DNA from: Leishmania panamensis
Taxonomy: Eukaryota; Euglenozoa; Kinetoplastea; Trypanosomatida; Trypanosomatidae
Direction: 5' to 3'
Length of the DNA stretch: 64,000 nt
Assembly: GCF_000755165.1 (NCBI RefSeq)
Contig: NC_025867.1
Span: 373,894 to 437,893, forward strand
Shown: positions 47,701 to 56,458 of the stretch, piece after piece
How positions within the stretch are numbered: position 1 is the stretch's first letter
Layout: each line of letters starts with the position of its first letter
Position numbers and translations under genes: made by a program
The notes under the pieces: generated by a model
What the model was told of the DNA's origin: nothing
Seen by the model: the letters and a program-made list of their open reading frames with translations, nothing else
Databases searched by the model: none

Positions 47701-48169
47701 GGCCGGCAGCTTAGGCGGGGGCTCGCCGCATGCACGGCCGTCCTCGTCGCAGCACAATGCGTCACGGCTCTCTGCCTTCTACAGTACACCCGCAGCTGTA
47801 CAGACGCGCGGGTCCGGGAACGGCCCTGTAAGCATGCTGAGCAACAACGCCGCCGCGAAACTGTCTTCGGGGGAGGCCTCCTTCTACAACCCGGACGTCA
47901 TGAAGTCACTGCGGGAGCGAAGCACAAACGACGTGAACAGCGCGGCACGGGCGAGCAGTGAACCTCGTGCGGTTTCCAAGAAGGCAAGTCTCACGGGTGG
48001 TAGTAGCGTACACTTGAAGAAGAGCAAGGCGCACGCAGCGACATCGCTGTCTGCATTCCAAAAGGCGCTGACCGGTGCACGCGTGAGCGCTGGACACGAC
48101 ACCACCGTCGTGAGCTCAGCACCCGTGATACCGAAGCTCAACTTTGAGGCACTGGAGGAGAAGCCCTGA
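41750..48169 (+). CDS. Large kinesin with N-terminal motor and FHA-like segment (2139 aa)
   Basis: An ATP-driven microtubule motor. Motor motifs in order: FVCVRVRN (about 17-24), P-loop GQTGSGKT (215-222), NSRSSRSHAVL (switch I, about 339-349), DLAGSE (switch II, 378-383) and YRDSLLTMVLKDNLGGNSKT (shown within 20 residues, about 423-442). The P-loop lies about 100 residues later than usual because of an Ala/Thr/Arg-rich insertion at about 95-150. A neck coil follows the motor (LLEQNMTLKQENEKLKEQ). Residues about 705-760 (VHFNPPA... VQINGKSVGEKGRRELHHGD) resemble the second half of a forkhead-associated domain, as in kinesin-3. Coiled coils occupy about 860-900, 1080-1240 and 1270-1480. The last 500 residues are Ser/Ala/Thr-rich and basic. 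Cargo is unknown. I call it kinesin-3-like with moderate confidence; membership of the kinesin superfamily is certain. Confidence 0.93.
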   Translation: MGRGAAHEEYPDDGHIFVCVRVRNAPQNAACLTHNSAAATNTRASAVLRKSVLREAQRICVSVVENVVVMHDPTSIDDDATVAKDGNNVVQMLTDRAHRTGATRHSRKAAGGGSAAAALSRTSSRRTAGGSRVTTAGAAAGATHIVSTSTANYYECDHCIASMEESHLLQMPLIRTSDFLQPPPYGSQEEVYRRTAMHAVKAAIDGINSCVFAYGQTGSGKTYTLFGDTTNIRRDPGVVPRTLDDLFSRLEAVKQSYQSDRVIDYSYRVQLSFYEIYQNEVYCLFSRRGPLHVQFVRDPTGRKETMIIHDLQQQTVTSAEKAYPMIEVGLRRRQTAETGMNSRSSRSHAVLQVRVAQYRTNCDTRETVEHQATINLVDLAGSERQKTANTSGTSRAEGIQINQSLATLARVINDIASGAKFVNYRDSLLTMVLKDNLGGNSKTFMIANISPIAFSYQESCATLTYARDVRKIRNRPMVNKTFQTRANLLEQNMTLKQENEKLKEQMEAWVRGLQSSNLHPSETDAIGLSVRGGSMAEASDHPLLSPPLSMSQTIAAQQRRASNVPLDVAGCNEAFLSASSAGLTAPLLISSHRKYTSIAGIGGSCVEGGVVRVTALVKGTMEFPLSRVLYSLPSTTTTGESLYTAGEDGHNTQKWHTAILMGADANSSECASGGNTCRPDTVVETTAAVAEKMLDLGSLVLERVAQRSCEQRYYVHFNPPASVEGLSRLIDVQINGKSVGEKGRRELHHGDVVCAYLEDGAKAEAATETAASACLHAQSLVSFHYVDLNALSRGTNTSSNGMSSATLGQIAVSVDLPADMESLTLEDIKQLQRDNAKLLDMVRQQAETINYQCAHTSTSMGQAENLEGISPIETPGSVSPNPRSLEPSVSTSLPPETSKIVVTLEAFRRLSVSPSIRRGSVMPADLETDELLQRAAAQSESKQRLDSAVHENEKLHRTVVSRNATLEALARRLAELEAGGPLDTPTTPSASSSPSSVSVSPSAKRDDTDEVQTGRCADVDEVGNNVSMGTERDCSSVTRVSSPSQMRAAFEQRQDEGVVEADEEDGLQLEPIGDGRKRIVYESTEGTRERYQAVVREREQFDRIIELETLMRELRERISELESRLRFSKDETLEQQMFREQAEDERDALLEELANTRSENAMLRRENASLEGFLARDEQALADAARLADEELERQTAVLTDRIKALKALARMWKQRTMKYIAMGYGAGSDDKGTGSARAAHLEAIPWDDLRAAETAAIAKRRLGGGDADACPADVAHTIDDFEKSTTEDNVRALEYALLDFEQENQRLLDRIRHIQAELNGYKSLIGRLRAEKAETEKALADATDSTEEERRRMQQLLRSTNAQLEEAEENLKRTQGRLDDAVGLCENNKRKAVRNNGLLLAQQKRTIEELEAEIHHMRRDYAAKDEELTNLTRYMQDRDALGGDGVAQNCKLHSRIEELVKDSMEDYEAPNGYSVFPAGFEFSDEMVSLIRICLRILLDRLKMELYVLNAQSVHKFQLLIHAVKARTEAHFHTFVHQLRDAVSQMAGRTLRPGGKWGLSESDVLSTLVDHRRRQVGDALSGLLIWYDHWDSAPKMEHVAYMELIRNADRIMQMARIVRRESLLNTNATSTSLMPIPGKNGASDTSFISESARRNDKTVKGSCKILSRLASFTRQGNLARAVNQFSATPSRATIAGREGVVGTTPCPVEEGTTPFSRSATVTALALSQSMIPFSRTGTGTRIKGHQAPPAANPESCSLFSRCPSGLPRPLAATVAVANLSPQSCLSTATPARPTKPAASGVSGTPAATLTTGTTPAAPTAAARTNYSRMASAGVLPVSEADVDYVANTDVAEAVSISTYNFSRRMSLAATVGAGEGTTADKGEPVRRPSRLFSQSQKAIFQQRDSSQHQQQPLRRLVSATPALSKSRVNAGATGTRVQASRVKATEAFARSKTHYSVLKPTEMVGRLSRRNSGACVSSKTSTHTAGSLGGGSPHARPSSSQHNASRLSAFYSTPAAVQTRGSGNGPVSMLSNNAAAKLSSGEASFYNPDVMKSLRERSTNDVNSAARASSEPRAVSKKASLTGGSSVHLKKSKAHAATSLSAFQKALTGARVSAGHDTTVVSSAPVIPKLNFEALEEKP

Positions 48170-48515
48170 GACACTCGAGGTTACAGGCGGGGGCCGCTTA
48201 TTCTTTTCTCCTGTGTACGTGCGCGCGCGCGTGTGTGGAGAGAAGCAGGGGGAGGGAGTCGTGGATGAGAGGATTAGGGCTGAGGATACACAGACATACA
48301 CTCTCGCTTGACCGATTCGTTTTGCTTTGCTTCCTTGTTTCACTGTACCGACTCATCCCTTCACAAACAGCGTCATTTTTGTTTCCATTTTCCTTTTCCT
48401 TTGCATTACTTCTTGCAGCGTGTGTGTGCGTGCTGGTCTTGTTGACTCTGTCTCCCTTGCCCGCACACGGCAACCACACCAGGCCCACCACCAATACCTC
48501 ATGATCCCCTCACGC

Positions 48516-48520
<5 letters not shown>

Positions 48521-48562
<42 letters not shown>
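48521..48562. repeat. (CA)21 dinucleotide repeat
   Basis: An uninterrupted run of CA of about 42 bases, preceded by interrupted CACG units. It is likely variable in length between strains. Confidence 0.95.
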
Positions 48563-48564
<2 letters not shown>

Positions 48565-48689
48565 GAGAGACACCTACACGCGATCGACAGGATGAGGTGC
48601 TGTGTGCTTGTTGTAATCGTTGTACTCTACCTTTTCGTCTGAGATTTTTTCCTTGTCAATGTACCTCTATGACCGCGAAAACGTCTCGG

Positions 48690-48707
48690 TATGTGCGTAT
48701 ATGTACG

Positions 48708-48756
<49 letters not shown>

Positions 48757-48806
48757 GTATATGTATGTATGTATATGTATATGTATATGTATGTATATGT
48801 ATATGT
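48690..48806. repeat. AT-rich TATG/TATA microsatellite
   Basis: About 117 bases made of ATGTATAT-type units with an internal (AT)n run near 48740-48757. It is the most AT-rich stretch in the window and contrasts sharply with its GC-rich surroundings. Confidence 0.95.
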
Positions 48807-50190
48807 GTGGGCATGTTTTTTGTTTTGCTGTACCTTTTCTTTGTTCCTACTCTTTCTGTTCTTTTATCTACTCATGGTTGGCGCACATGTTTTCTGCTGT
48901 GCGTGCGTGCGTGTGTGTGTGTGTGTGTGTGCAAGTGTTCCCATAGTAGTTCATGTCTTCTTTTATTCCTCTTCCTCGTGGGCATTTCGTGTGTCTTCTA
49001 CTACCTCCACTGCTCGCCATTATAGCTGTCTCTGTGGCATGTTGGGGCTTCAGCACTGTCCTCACTCAAGGTACACACGCACGGGTGTCAACCCCCTCTC
49101 TTCCCGCGTTAGATCTTGCACTTGTACGCTTTCTTCTCGCTTCGTTGGGTGTTATTATTCCGTATTCTTTTTTCTGTATTCGCCGTCGAGCTTGTGTGGA
49201 ATGACCCGAACAGGCAGAGGCTCTAGAGTGGGAAAGGGCGCTTCCAGCAGCTCTCGCTCTTCCCTTTCCCTTCGCCCAGTATGTTAGAATTGACTTTTCG
49301 TTTCTGTTTGTTTGTTTGTTTGTCTGTCCGCCTCTCTCATCATCAGCGCATGCAAACATGTGCTTGTCTTCGATGCAAACCATCTCCATCGTCACTGTGC
49401 CTGTTCCCCATCGGTGCGCGTTCGACCGTCTAGTGCCTTTGTTCACTTTCTTCCCTCTTTGTTCGCCCCCCCTACACACACTCTCATCTCTTATCTTCAA
49501 GACATTATGCCTATCGACCCTCTTAGACGAACAGGCGGAGCAACATCTACGCGTGGGCGGGAGAGGAGGAAGTCTCCTCTCCCCACAGACCCTGACACAC
49601 GACGTGCACAGACAAGAGGAAGAACAGAGGTATAGATTCAAGCGACGTGGATGCGTATGGACGGAGAGGAAGAGCGAAGACGTAGTCCTTCTGTGTTCGC
49701 TGCTTTCTTCTCTCTTGTACCCGTCCCTTGAGCCTCTCCTCCATTTCTCTCGTGCCCCCCGCGTGTTTTGGATATGGCCAGAGCGACGCGCCCAATTTGT
49801 GCGACTGTCTGCGTATGTATGTGCTGCGTTGTGTTTGTTTGTCACGGTGCGCTTCTTCGAGAGTAGGATTGCACGGCACGCAATCCTGTGCGTACCAGTG
49901 CGCTGTCATGCAACGCATCACTGTGACGCACGCGTACATACACGCCTAATGAGTGGCTTCCTCTCCCTCTCCTGCGACTTCCTCCTCTCACGTCATCTTC
50001 ATCACTTTCATCGTCTCATCTCCTCGCTCTTCCCTTGCTGCTCATGGCGTCGTTGAACATGTCAACTATCGAAATTGTTTTCCACACGTTTGCATCGGTG
50101 GGCACACCACACCTTTTTTTTGTCTTGCTCCTTTTCTCCCCGCACCCTCACGCATGCACTCTTCGCGCGCGTGCGTGCACATCTTTGCGG

Positions 50191-50212
50191 CCACCCCCCC
50201 TTCTTTCCTCAG
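50191..50212 (+). promoter_or_regulatory. Predicted trans-splice acceptor for L9
   Basis: A C-run and CTTTCC tract end in AG at 50211-50212, 57 bases before the ATG at 50269. It is a strong match to the trypanosomatid acceptor pattern and excludes the longer in-frame upstream region from the protein. Confidence 0.6.
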
Positions 50213-50268
50213 TTGGGCGTGAATCGCAACTCTCCCGTTCCCCCACTCCTTCTCGCTTGCAAGCAGAG

Positions 50269-50841
50269 ATGGTCAAGATCAAGAGCTTCTCCACCCTGGA
50301 AATCCCTGAGGGTGTGACCGTCGAGGTGCGGGGCCGCAAGGTCACTGTCACAGGTAAGCGCGGCACCCTCACGAAGGACCTGTCGCACCTGCAGCTGGAC
50401 TTCCGCGTGGACAAGAAGAACCGCACCTTCACGGCGATCCGCTGGTTCGGCTCCAAGATCCCGATCGCGTGTCTGAACACCACCAAAACACACGTGCAGA
50501 ACATGATCACTGGCGTGACGAAGGGCTACCGCTTCAAGGTGCGCTGCGCCTACGCTCACTTTCCAATCAACGTCTCTCTGGATGGCCCGAACATCGAGGT
50601 CCGCAACTTCCTCGGTGAGAAGCGCGTACGCCGCCAGACGGTGCCCAGCACTGTGAAGGTGAGCCAGACCGATCCGTCCAAGGTCAAGGATGAGATTGTC
50701 TTTGATGGCAACGACCTGGAGCAGGTGTCCCGCGAGGCCGCCGTGCTGCACCAGATGTGCCTGGTGAGGAAGAAGGATATCCGCAAGTTCCTTGACGGTA
50801 TCTACGTCCAGACCAAGACCAACGTCGAGGCTGTTGAATAA
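50269..50841 (+). CDS. 60S ribosomal protein L9 (uL6, 190 aa)
   Basis: A component of the large cytosolic ribosomal subunit near the sarcin-ricin loop and stalk base. The sequence begins MVKIKSFSTLEIPEGVTVEV and continues with GRKVTVTGKRGTLTKDLSHL, both typical of eukaryotic L9. TTKTHVQNMITGVTKGYRFK and RVRRQT complete the first two-thirds, and a charged C-terminus ends at VEAVE. At 190 residues it is the normal family length. The codon choice is strongly biased to C/G-ending codons, as expected for a highly expressed gene. A single copy is present in the window, followed by two S23 genes; in a polycistronic unit this clustering does not imply co-regulation. Confidence 0.97.
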   Translation: MVKIKSFSTLEIPEGVTVEVRGRKVTVTGKRGTLTKDLSHLQLDFRVDKKNRTFTAIRWFGSKIPIACLNTTKTHVQNMITGVTKGYRFKVRCAYAHFPINVSLDGPNIEVRNFLGEKRVRRQTVPSTVKVSQTDPSKVKDEIVFDGNDLEQVSREAAVLHQMCLVRKKDIRKFLDGIYVQTKTNVEAVE

Positions 50842-51363
50842 AGAGAGTCGTCGTCTGCGAGCAAGCGAGCGTGTGGCTGTGCGCCTTTCTGTCCATGCGC
50901 ACGTCTTCACGTGTATTGGGATGCTTCATGGGGGAGAGTTGCGGTTGTGCGAGTGTGGCGTTAGCACTGAAAGGGGAGGGGCGATGTTGCCTGTGTGCGT
51001 ATGTGTGGTGAGTCGGATGGAGCGGGAGGGAGGTAAAGGGGGGAGAGGGAAGAAAGGCGGGGTAGTGATTGGAGTGGTGGAGAGCACAGGATGAGCGGGA
51101 GGTTTCTCTTCACCCCGGTTCACAATGTGCGTTCTCGGCTCAAACAACATCTACCCTTCAGCCCCCCCTCCCGACACATACCCAGTCTTCTCCAGACTAA
51201 CACACAGACACCCCATACACAGGCAGCCGCCCATAGCCCTCCTTCTTCTTCTGCTCTGCTTCACCACACGCCACAACAACGAACAAAATGGAGAGAAGCT
51301 GACGTCATGTCCTCTCTCTCCTTGGCCTGATTTCTCGCTTTGATTTTCCTTTTCTTCTCTCTC

Positions 51364-51401
<38 letters not shown>

Positions 51402-52038
51402 CGTGCCTGTTTCGGCGATGGTGCTCATGTGTGCGAGCGCCCCGCGTCTGCAAGTGCATGGAGCCCCAGTAATCGCGGTGCGCCCCCCACGCACATGAAA
51501 TACTGAGAAGGGGGGGGCATCTGCTCAAACGCCGTTACGTACTTCTTTTCTTTTCCCGCCAGAGTAAAAAGTAAAAGCAAAATAGCGCTTTTTCACTGAG
51601 AGAGGAGTCTAAGGCGACGGCTGATGGGTTTGGCATAAATCGAGGTCTCTCTCCTCCTATCAAGGGAATGGACCGGCACGCGCCTTTTGCTCTCTTGGGC
51701 AGCATGGCACCACAGTCCGTGCCGGTGGTGTGTGTCCTCTGGTGAACCCTTCATGTGGCTGTGCGTGTGTGTGTGCACGTGTGGGAGGGGGCCCGCAGTA
51801 TCTGCATACACCACCACCACAACAGCAACACAAAATATGTGTGCGTGTCAGCCTGTACTACTCCCTACTTGTTTTCCTGCCTTCCCTCTCTCTCCTCATT
51901 TGCGTTTGCCCACATGTTTATCACTATTGAACTACGGTTGTGACATGCGCTTCTTCGGATCCACTGACTCTCTTACCTTCCTCCCCCTCTCCCAACATAA
52001 AAGGACACAGTGTCAGTCGCCCCCCTCCCTCCCTCAGG
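50842..52038. other. Spacer and UTRs
   Basis: No gene seen. It contains G/A-rich sequence near 51015-51060, a GT repeat at 51369-51397 and C/T tracts just before the S23 start. The duplicated S23 unit begins at about 51981. Confidence 0.6.
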
Positions 52039-52574
52039 ATGACGAAGACCAACGGCCAGAACGCAGCTCGTAAGCTGGTGCGCCTGCGCCGCCGCAACCG
52101 CTGGGCCGACAAGGGCTGGAAGCGCGCGCACACCTTCGCTGCCAAGAAGGCGAACCCCTTCGGTGGGTCGTCACACGCCAAGGGCATTGTGCTGGAGAAG
52201 ATCGGCGTCGGTGCCAAGCAGCCTAACTCCGCCATCCGTAAGTGTGTGCGTGTGCAGCTGATCAAGAACGACAAGAAGATCATCGCGTTCGTGCCGAACG
52301 ATGGCTGCCTTCACTTCATCGAGGAGAACGACGAGGTGCTGGTGTCTGGTTTCGGCCGTTCTGGCCACGCCGTCGGTGATATCCCCGGGGTTCGCTTCAA
52401 GATCGTGAAGGTGTCAAGCGTCGGCCTGTACGCCCTGTACCGGCAGAAGAAGGAGAAGCCGCGTAACTAGGGAGCGGGAGACGCATACTCTCTCCCTTTG
52501 TGGCCCATGCAGGAGGCGGCGGCGCAGGGGGTGGGGGCGAGAGAGAGAACGGGTGTGGGTGCGTGTGCCTGAGC
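51981..52574 (+). repeat. Duplicated S23 unit, copy 1
   Basis: This segment is almost identical to copy 2 at about 53681-54278. Identity starts in the C/T-rich leader (CCCAACATAAAAGGACACAG is shared), runs through the whole coding region with one base difference, and ends sharply after the 3' UTR sequence GCCTGAGC at 52574. Differences in the leader are only in the lengths of C and CCCT runs. Confidence 0.92.
52039..52470 (+). CDS. 40S ribosomal protein S23 (uS12), copy 1 (143 aa)
   Basis: A small-subunit protein at the decoding centre. MTKTNGQNAARKLVRLRRRN begins the protein, GSSHAKGIVLEKIGVGAKQP and NSAIRKCVRVQLIKN are the hallmark uS12 loops, including the conserved KQPNSAIRK that contacts the A site. 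Length is the family's usual 143 residues. The only coding difference from copy 2 is a synonymous C at 52425 (T in copy 2 at 54129). Several AGs lie in the leader, one of them only one base before the ATG, so the splice site is more likely the AG at about 52000-52016. Confidence 0.97.
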   Translation: MTKTNGQNAARKLVRLRRRNRWADKGWKRAHTFAAKKANPFGGSSHAKGIVLEKIGVGAKQPNSAIRKCVRVQLIKNDKKIIAFVPNDGCLHFIEENDEVLVSGFGRSGHAVGDIPGVRFKIVKVSSVGLYALYRQKKEKPRN

Positions 52575-53742
52575 GACTAGTTTGTTTTCGTTCTTTGGTG
52601 CGTGCGTGTCTGCTAGGAAGAGCGGGGCAGGTGGCTCTTTATGGGCTCTTTCTCTCCCTCTGTCCGTGTCGGGCGGATAGCGAACCCAAGCGAGTGCGAG
52701 GCTGTTGGGAGTAGGAGAGACGGAGGGCTCTTGGTGGTGGTGGTGGTGGTGGTGGTGGTGTGTGTGTGTGTGGTCATGGCAGTTTTGCTGAAAAGTCGTA
52801 TTGTGGCACCCATTCATGCAACACTCATCCACATCCCCACGCACGGATTCACTCGCACGTCGTCTCTCCACTTCCGTATCCGTTGCCGTTTGTTGTTAGT
52901 GTCCGTACCCTACACGCATGCACCCACCCACACACACATGTAGGTGCATCCCTGTGCATTTCTTTCACGCCTGTTTACCGCGTGTACTGCCCCCCTACCT
53001 TTCCCCTCACCTCGCTAGCCGCCTTTCCACACCTGGCGCACACACGTCTGCCCACGCACGCTGGCTGATGTGCTTCTCTCCTCTTTTTCCCCCTCCCAGC
53101 GGCTGACTGCCTCTTCAACTTTTCGTTCTTTTCATTTTATTTTTTTCCTTCCTCGACGTAATCTGAACACAAGCAAACAAGCACGCGCACCCGCAGTTCA
53201 GAAGCAAGGAGCAGCACTTCTTCACGTTGTACGTACTTGTGTCTACCTGCGTGCATGCGTGACTGTTGTGGCTGTGGTTGCTGTATGATACATGGCGTAC
53301 TCACCGTTGTCACCTCACGCCGCTGGGTGAGTGTGTGTGTGTGCGGGGGGGGGGGGAGGGGCGGCAGTGGCTGTTTGGTTAGGCACTGCCCCCCCTACAG
53401 CGCACGGAAGTACTAATGCCATGCAGGAAACCCTCCAGGTGGGACTTTCCTACCTCCAGCTGATTGATGTTCGCTCATGCCAACTTCAACAACGCATTCC
53501 TTCTCGCCTTTTATTTTTCCATTTCGCTGTTGCGCTTTGTTGCTCATTTCTCCTCACTCCTGACATGCGCGCGCCATCCTTGCGGCCTCGCCTCCCCCAC
53601 AACTTGCGCCGCTCTCCATCACACGCGCGCATTGCAATTAAAAATCGCCCCGGAAAACGACCACATTATTCCCCCCCCCCTCTCTCCCAACATAAAAGGA
53701 CACAGTGTCAGTCGCCCCCCCCCCCTCCCTCCCTCCCTCAGG
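52471..53742. other. Spacer between the two S23 genes
   Basis: No gene seen. After the shared 3' UTR (to 52574) the sequence is unique. It contains a (TGG)n tract at about 52732-52759 running into (TG)6, CA-rich sequence near 52920-52940, and a 13-G run at about 53345-53357. The leader of S23 copy 2 begins at about 53681. Confidence 0.6.
52732..52772. repeat. (TGG)n-(TG)n compound repeat
   Basis: About nine TGG units are followed by six TG units. It lies in the unique part of the spacer between the two S23 genes. Confidence 0.9.
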
Positions 53743-54278
53743 ATGACGAAGACCAACGGCCAGAACGCAGCTCGTAAGCTGGTGCGCCTGCGCCGCCGCA
53801 ACCGCTGGGCCGACAAGGGCTGGAAGCGCGCGCACACCTTCGCTGCCAAGAAGGCGAACCCCTTCGGTGGGTCGTCACACGCCAAGGGCATTGTGCTGGA
53901 GAAGATCGGCGTCGGTGCCAAGCAGCCTAACTCCGCCATCCGTAAGTGTGTGCGTGTGCAGCTGATCAAGAACGACAAGAAGATCATCGCGTTCGTGCCG
54001 AACGATGGCTGCCTTCACTTCATCGAGGAGAACGACGAGGTGCTGGTGTCTGGTTTCGGCCGTTCTGGCCACGCCGTCGGTGATATCCCCGGGGTTCGCT
54101 TCAAGATCGTGAAGGTGTCAAGCGTCGGTCTGTACGCCCTGTACCGGCAGAAGAAGGAGAAGCCGCGTAACTAGGGAGCGGGAGACGCATACTCTCTCCC
54201 TTTGTGGCCCATGCAGGAGGCGGCGGCGCAGGGGGTGGGGGCGAGAGAGAGAACGGGTGTGGGTGCGTGTGCCTGAGC
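53681..54278 (+). repeat. Duplicated S23 unit, copy 2
   Basis: See copy 1 at 51981-52574. The right breakpoint is after GCCTGAGC at 54278, where the two copies stop matching at once; the left breakpoint is blurred by C-runs. Confidence 0.92.
53743..54174 (+). CDS. 40S ribosomal protein S23 (uS12), copy 2 (143 aa)
   Basis: The protein is identical to copy 1, with one synonymous change (GGT for GGC at codon 129). The 5' leader just before the start and about 104 bases of 3' UTR are shared with copy 1, but sequences beyond are unrelated. The copies could therefore use different poly(A) sites and carry different 3' UTR ends, giving separate control of the same protein. Near identity of the coding parts suggests recent duplication or continuing gene conversion. 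Confidence 0.97.
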   Translation: MTKTNGQNAARKLVRLRRRNRWADKGWKRAHTFAAKKANPFGGSSHAKGIVLEKIGVGAKQPNSAIRKCVRVQLIKNDKKIIAFVPNDGCLHFIEENDEVLVSGFGRSGHAVGDIPGVRFKIVKVSSVGLYALYRQKKEKPRN

Positions 54279-56458
54279 TGAATTGTGCTCTGACCCGGCA
54301 TCGACACCCACTAGCGTTTGACGTGGTGCAGCGGAGGAGATGATGGGTGTGGTATACAGTCGCTTACCTTTTGTGTCCTCCGCTGCTGCTGCTGCTTCCA
54401 AATTGAATCTTTTCTCTTTTCTAGCTTACAGTGATGCGTTTCTGATTTCGTTTCCTTCCTAGACTACACCACAAAGCAAAGCGTTGCCGCAGCCCACGAG
54501 TGAGCGAGTGGTAAGACATGGATGAGTCCCCTGCCCAGGCAGCAAACAGAAGAGGAGAGCGGAGCCGGTACGCTCGTGCTCTATTCTTTTCTCTCTCGCA
54601 CACTGTGGGCTGCGCTACACAGGCAGGCAACTAGCGTCGCCGCCGCCGTTCCCTTTCCCCTCGATCTTATCGGTATGAGTGCTGGTGTGGGCGTGGCCGA
54701 TGCTTCTCCATCCCGTACCTCCCACTCGGCCTGTTGTGTTTTATCGATATCTGCGAAAGCGACGACTCTAACGTTGACTTGCTCAACCTCTCTGCCACTG
54801 CGCTCGTCACTCGCTTGCCACTCCATTCCTTCCATTCATCGACCCGCGCGCACGCCCGCCTGCGCACCGTCTCACTCACAGAGTCTAAGCAAAGTGTGCT
54901 CGCATACGCGCCTAGTACTGCCTTTAGGTGGTGTAAATAACGCAGTACACCAGACGCAAGGTTACCCCATCGAGTTTGACGCCTCCCCCCTCCCCTCTAG
55001 CGCGCACTGCACTTCCAGCACCCCCCTTCTCCCTCTCCGTCGCTGCCCTCCCACATCCACCCACAGATACGGTCCGTGGGCTTGACGCACGTGCTTCCAG
55101 GGACAGAGGATTACCGACAAATAAACGAAGCGGAGGTCACTGCAGGCGCGTGCTCGCGAAGCAACACGAGCTCAGAAATTCGGTAACAGAAAAGAGAAGG
55201 TTGCCGGAGAGAAAGAGAGAGAGCACCGCTGCACTGAAGGCGTGCGCATCAGGCGCTCGTGTGAGTTGTCCCCCTCCTTCTCTCTTTCCTCTCCCCCCGT
55301 CCTCATCGCTACCGCCGCCTCTTCCTCTCCCTCTCCCCCAGCTCCAGTTGCTTCGACCCGCTTCCGTTGATGACTTCATCATCGTTTTCTCAATTTCACT
55401 GTTTCTCTGCCGGATAAGGAAAATACAAGAAACCAACAAGCACAGAGGAGCGCGGCGCCGAGGTCTTTCCCACGACCGCAACTCCATTAGAAGATCCGGG
55501 GCGTGCGTGTGAGTGTGAGTGCTAGTAGGTGAGCGAGTAAGTGCTGTTGCGGATACCCTCTCCACGTTTAGCTGTGGGTGGTTTGGGAGTTGTTGTGAGC
55601 GTCTTTTGTTCATTGGTTCGCTCCTTTTTTCGCTCTTTTTCTGGTTTGTGTTCCCCACCGTGTCTCGCGCAGTCGTCCTTGCCCACAAAGAGTCGAGCAC
55701 TTCGTGGCGTCGTGTTCGCACTCACCCCCCTCCCTCCCTCTCTTCTCGAAATTGGCAGTAGTCGACAGATTTATACAATACGCCTTCGTCCTTCGCTGCT
55801 GGCGCGTGAGCTGCTATTTGGCCCCTCTTTTCTTCCTCTCCTTCTTTGCGTGTGGCTCCCCATCGCACGTGTGTGCGTGTGTGGAGTTGGGGATTGCTGT
55901 TGTTAAGTGCCCGCTCTCTCTCTCTCTTCGGCGCCTTACCTCTATTACCTGAAAGGCACGAGTGGAGGACAGAGGAAAACAACAGCGTTGAAGCCGCAGC
56001 GAATCCTTGGGTGCTCACGTTGATCGAACCACGAGGACCTCTTCCCTCCCTCCCCCCACCCAGAGTAACGTAACGGGGTCTGATAGTTGGGAAAGGCCAC
56101 CTTCGTCTTTCCTGTCCCCCCCGCACACACACACACACACACGTGCGTGTAAGAGCAGAGGTTCCTCATATTGAAAAACAAAAGGACTCAAGGCAGAAAA
56201 ACTACGCAAGGAAATTCAGCGCGAGCGCACCCAAGCCCCGGACTGGTGTAGGCGGGGCTCTTTGCTGATATCCCGCCTTTTTTTCCTCTCACAAGAGCGA
56301 GACAACATTGCAGAAGAAAAGGCAAAAAAAGGGGGCTGCCGTGATCGCCTGCGGTGTGGCACAGCAGAACTCCAAACGCCGTCGCCAACACATACACACC
56401 CACACCCCTAGACAGCATCAGCACAGCAGGCAAATACCCCAGGGGGAAACAAGGAACA
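54175..56458. other. Long spacer and UTRs (2.3 kb)
   Basis: No gene seen. A frame of about 187 codons at 54522-55085 and several antisense frames are low-complexity and not credible. The spacer contains C/T tracts at about 55265-55345, a CA repeat at about 56124-56141 and a T-run with CTCTC at about 56278-56290 followed by AG at 56294-56295, a candidate splice acceptor for CRK1 giving a leader of about 164 bases. Confidence 0.55.

Larger units (their letters stand above)
48170..50268. other. Long spacer and UTRs (2.1 kb) rich in simple repeats
   Basis: No gene seen. The main items are a (CA)21 tract at 48521-48562, an AT-rich TATG/TATA array at 48690-48806, GT repeats near 48908-48931, an 8-bp hairpin at 49865-49887, and the pyrimidine tract that ends at 50212. 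Open frames reading through the arrays give repetitive Tyr/Val/Ile/Cys or His/Thr peptides and are not genes. Confidence 0.65.

Noticed and set aside
48327..49287. Open frames with Tyr-Val-Tyr-Ile repeats
   Set aside because: They arise only because the TATG/TATA array lacks stop codons in those frames.
49066..49845. Minus-strand frame of 259 codons before L9
   Set aside because: Low-complexity and antisense in a polycistronic + unit, with equally long open frames on the + strand in the same place.
49865..49887. 8-bp hairpin with 7-base loop
   Set aside because: The stem is short enough to occur by chance in 64 kb, so it is not reported as a separate finding.
54522..55085. 187-codon frame between S23 copy 2 and CRK1
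   Set aside because: Ser/Pro/Leu/Thr-rich without ordered segments; no splice signal preferentially supports it.
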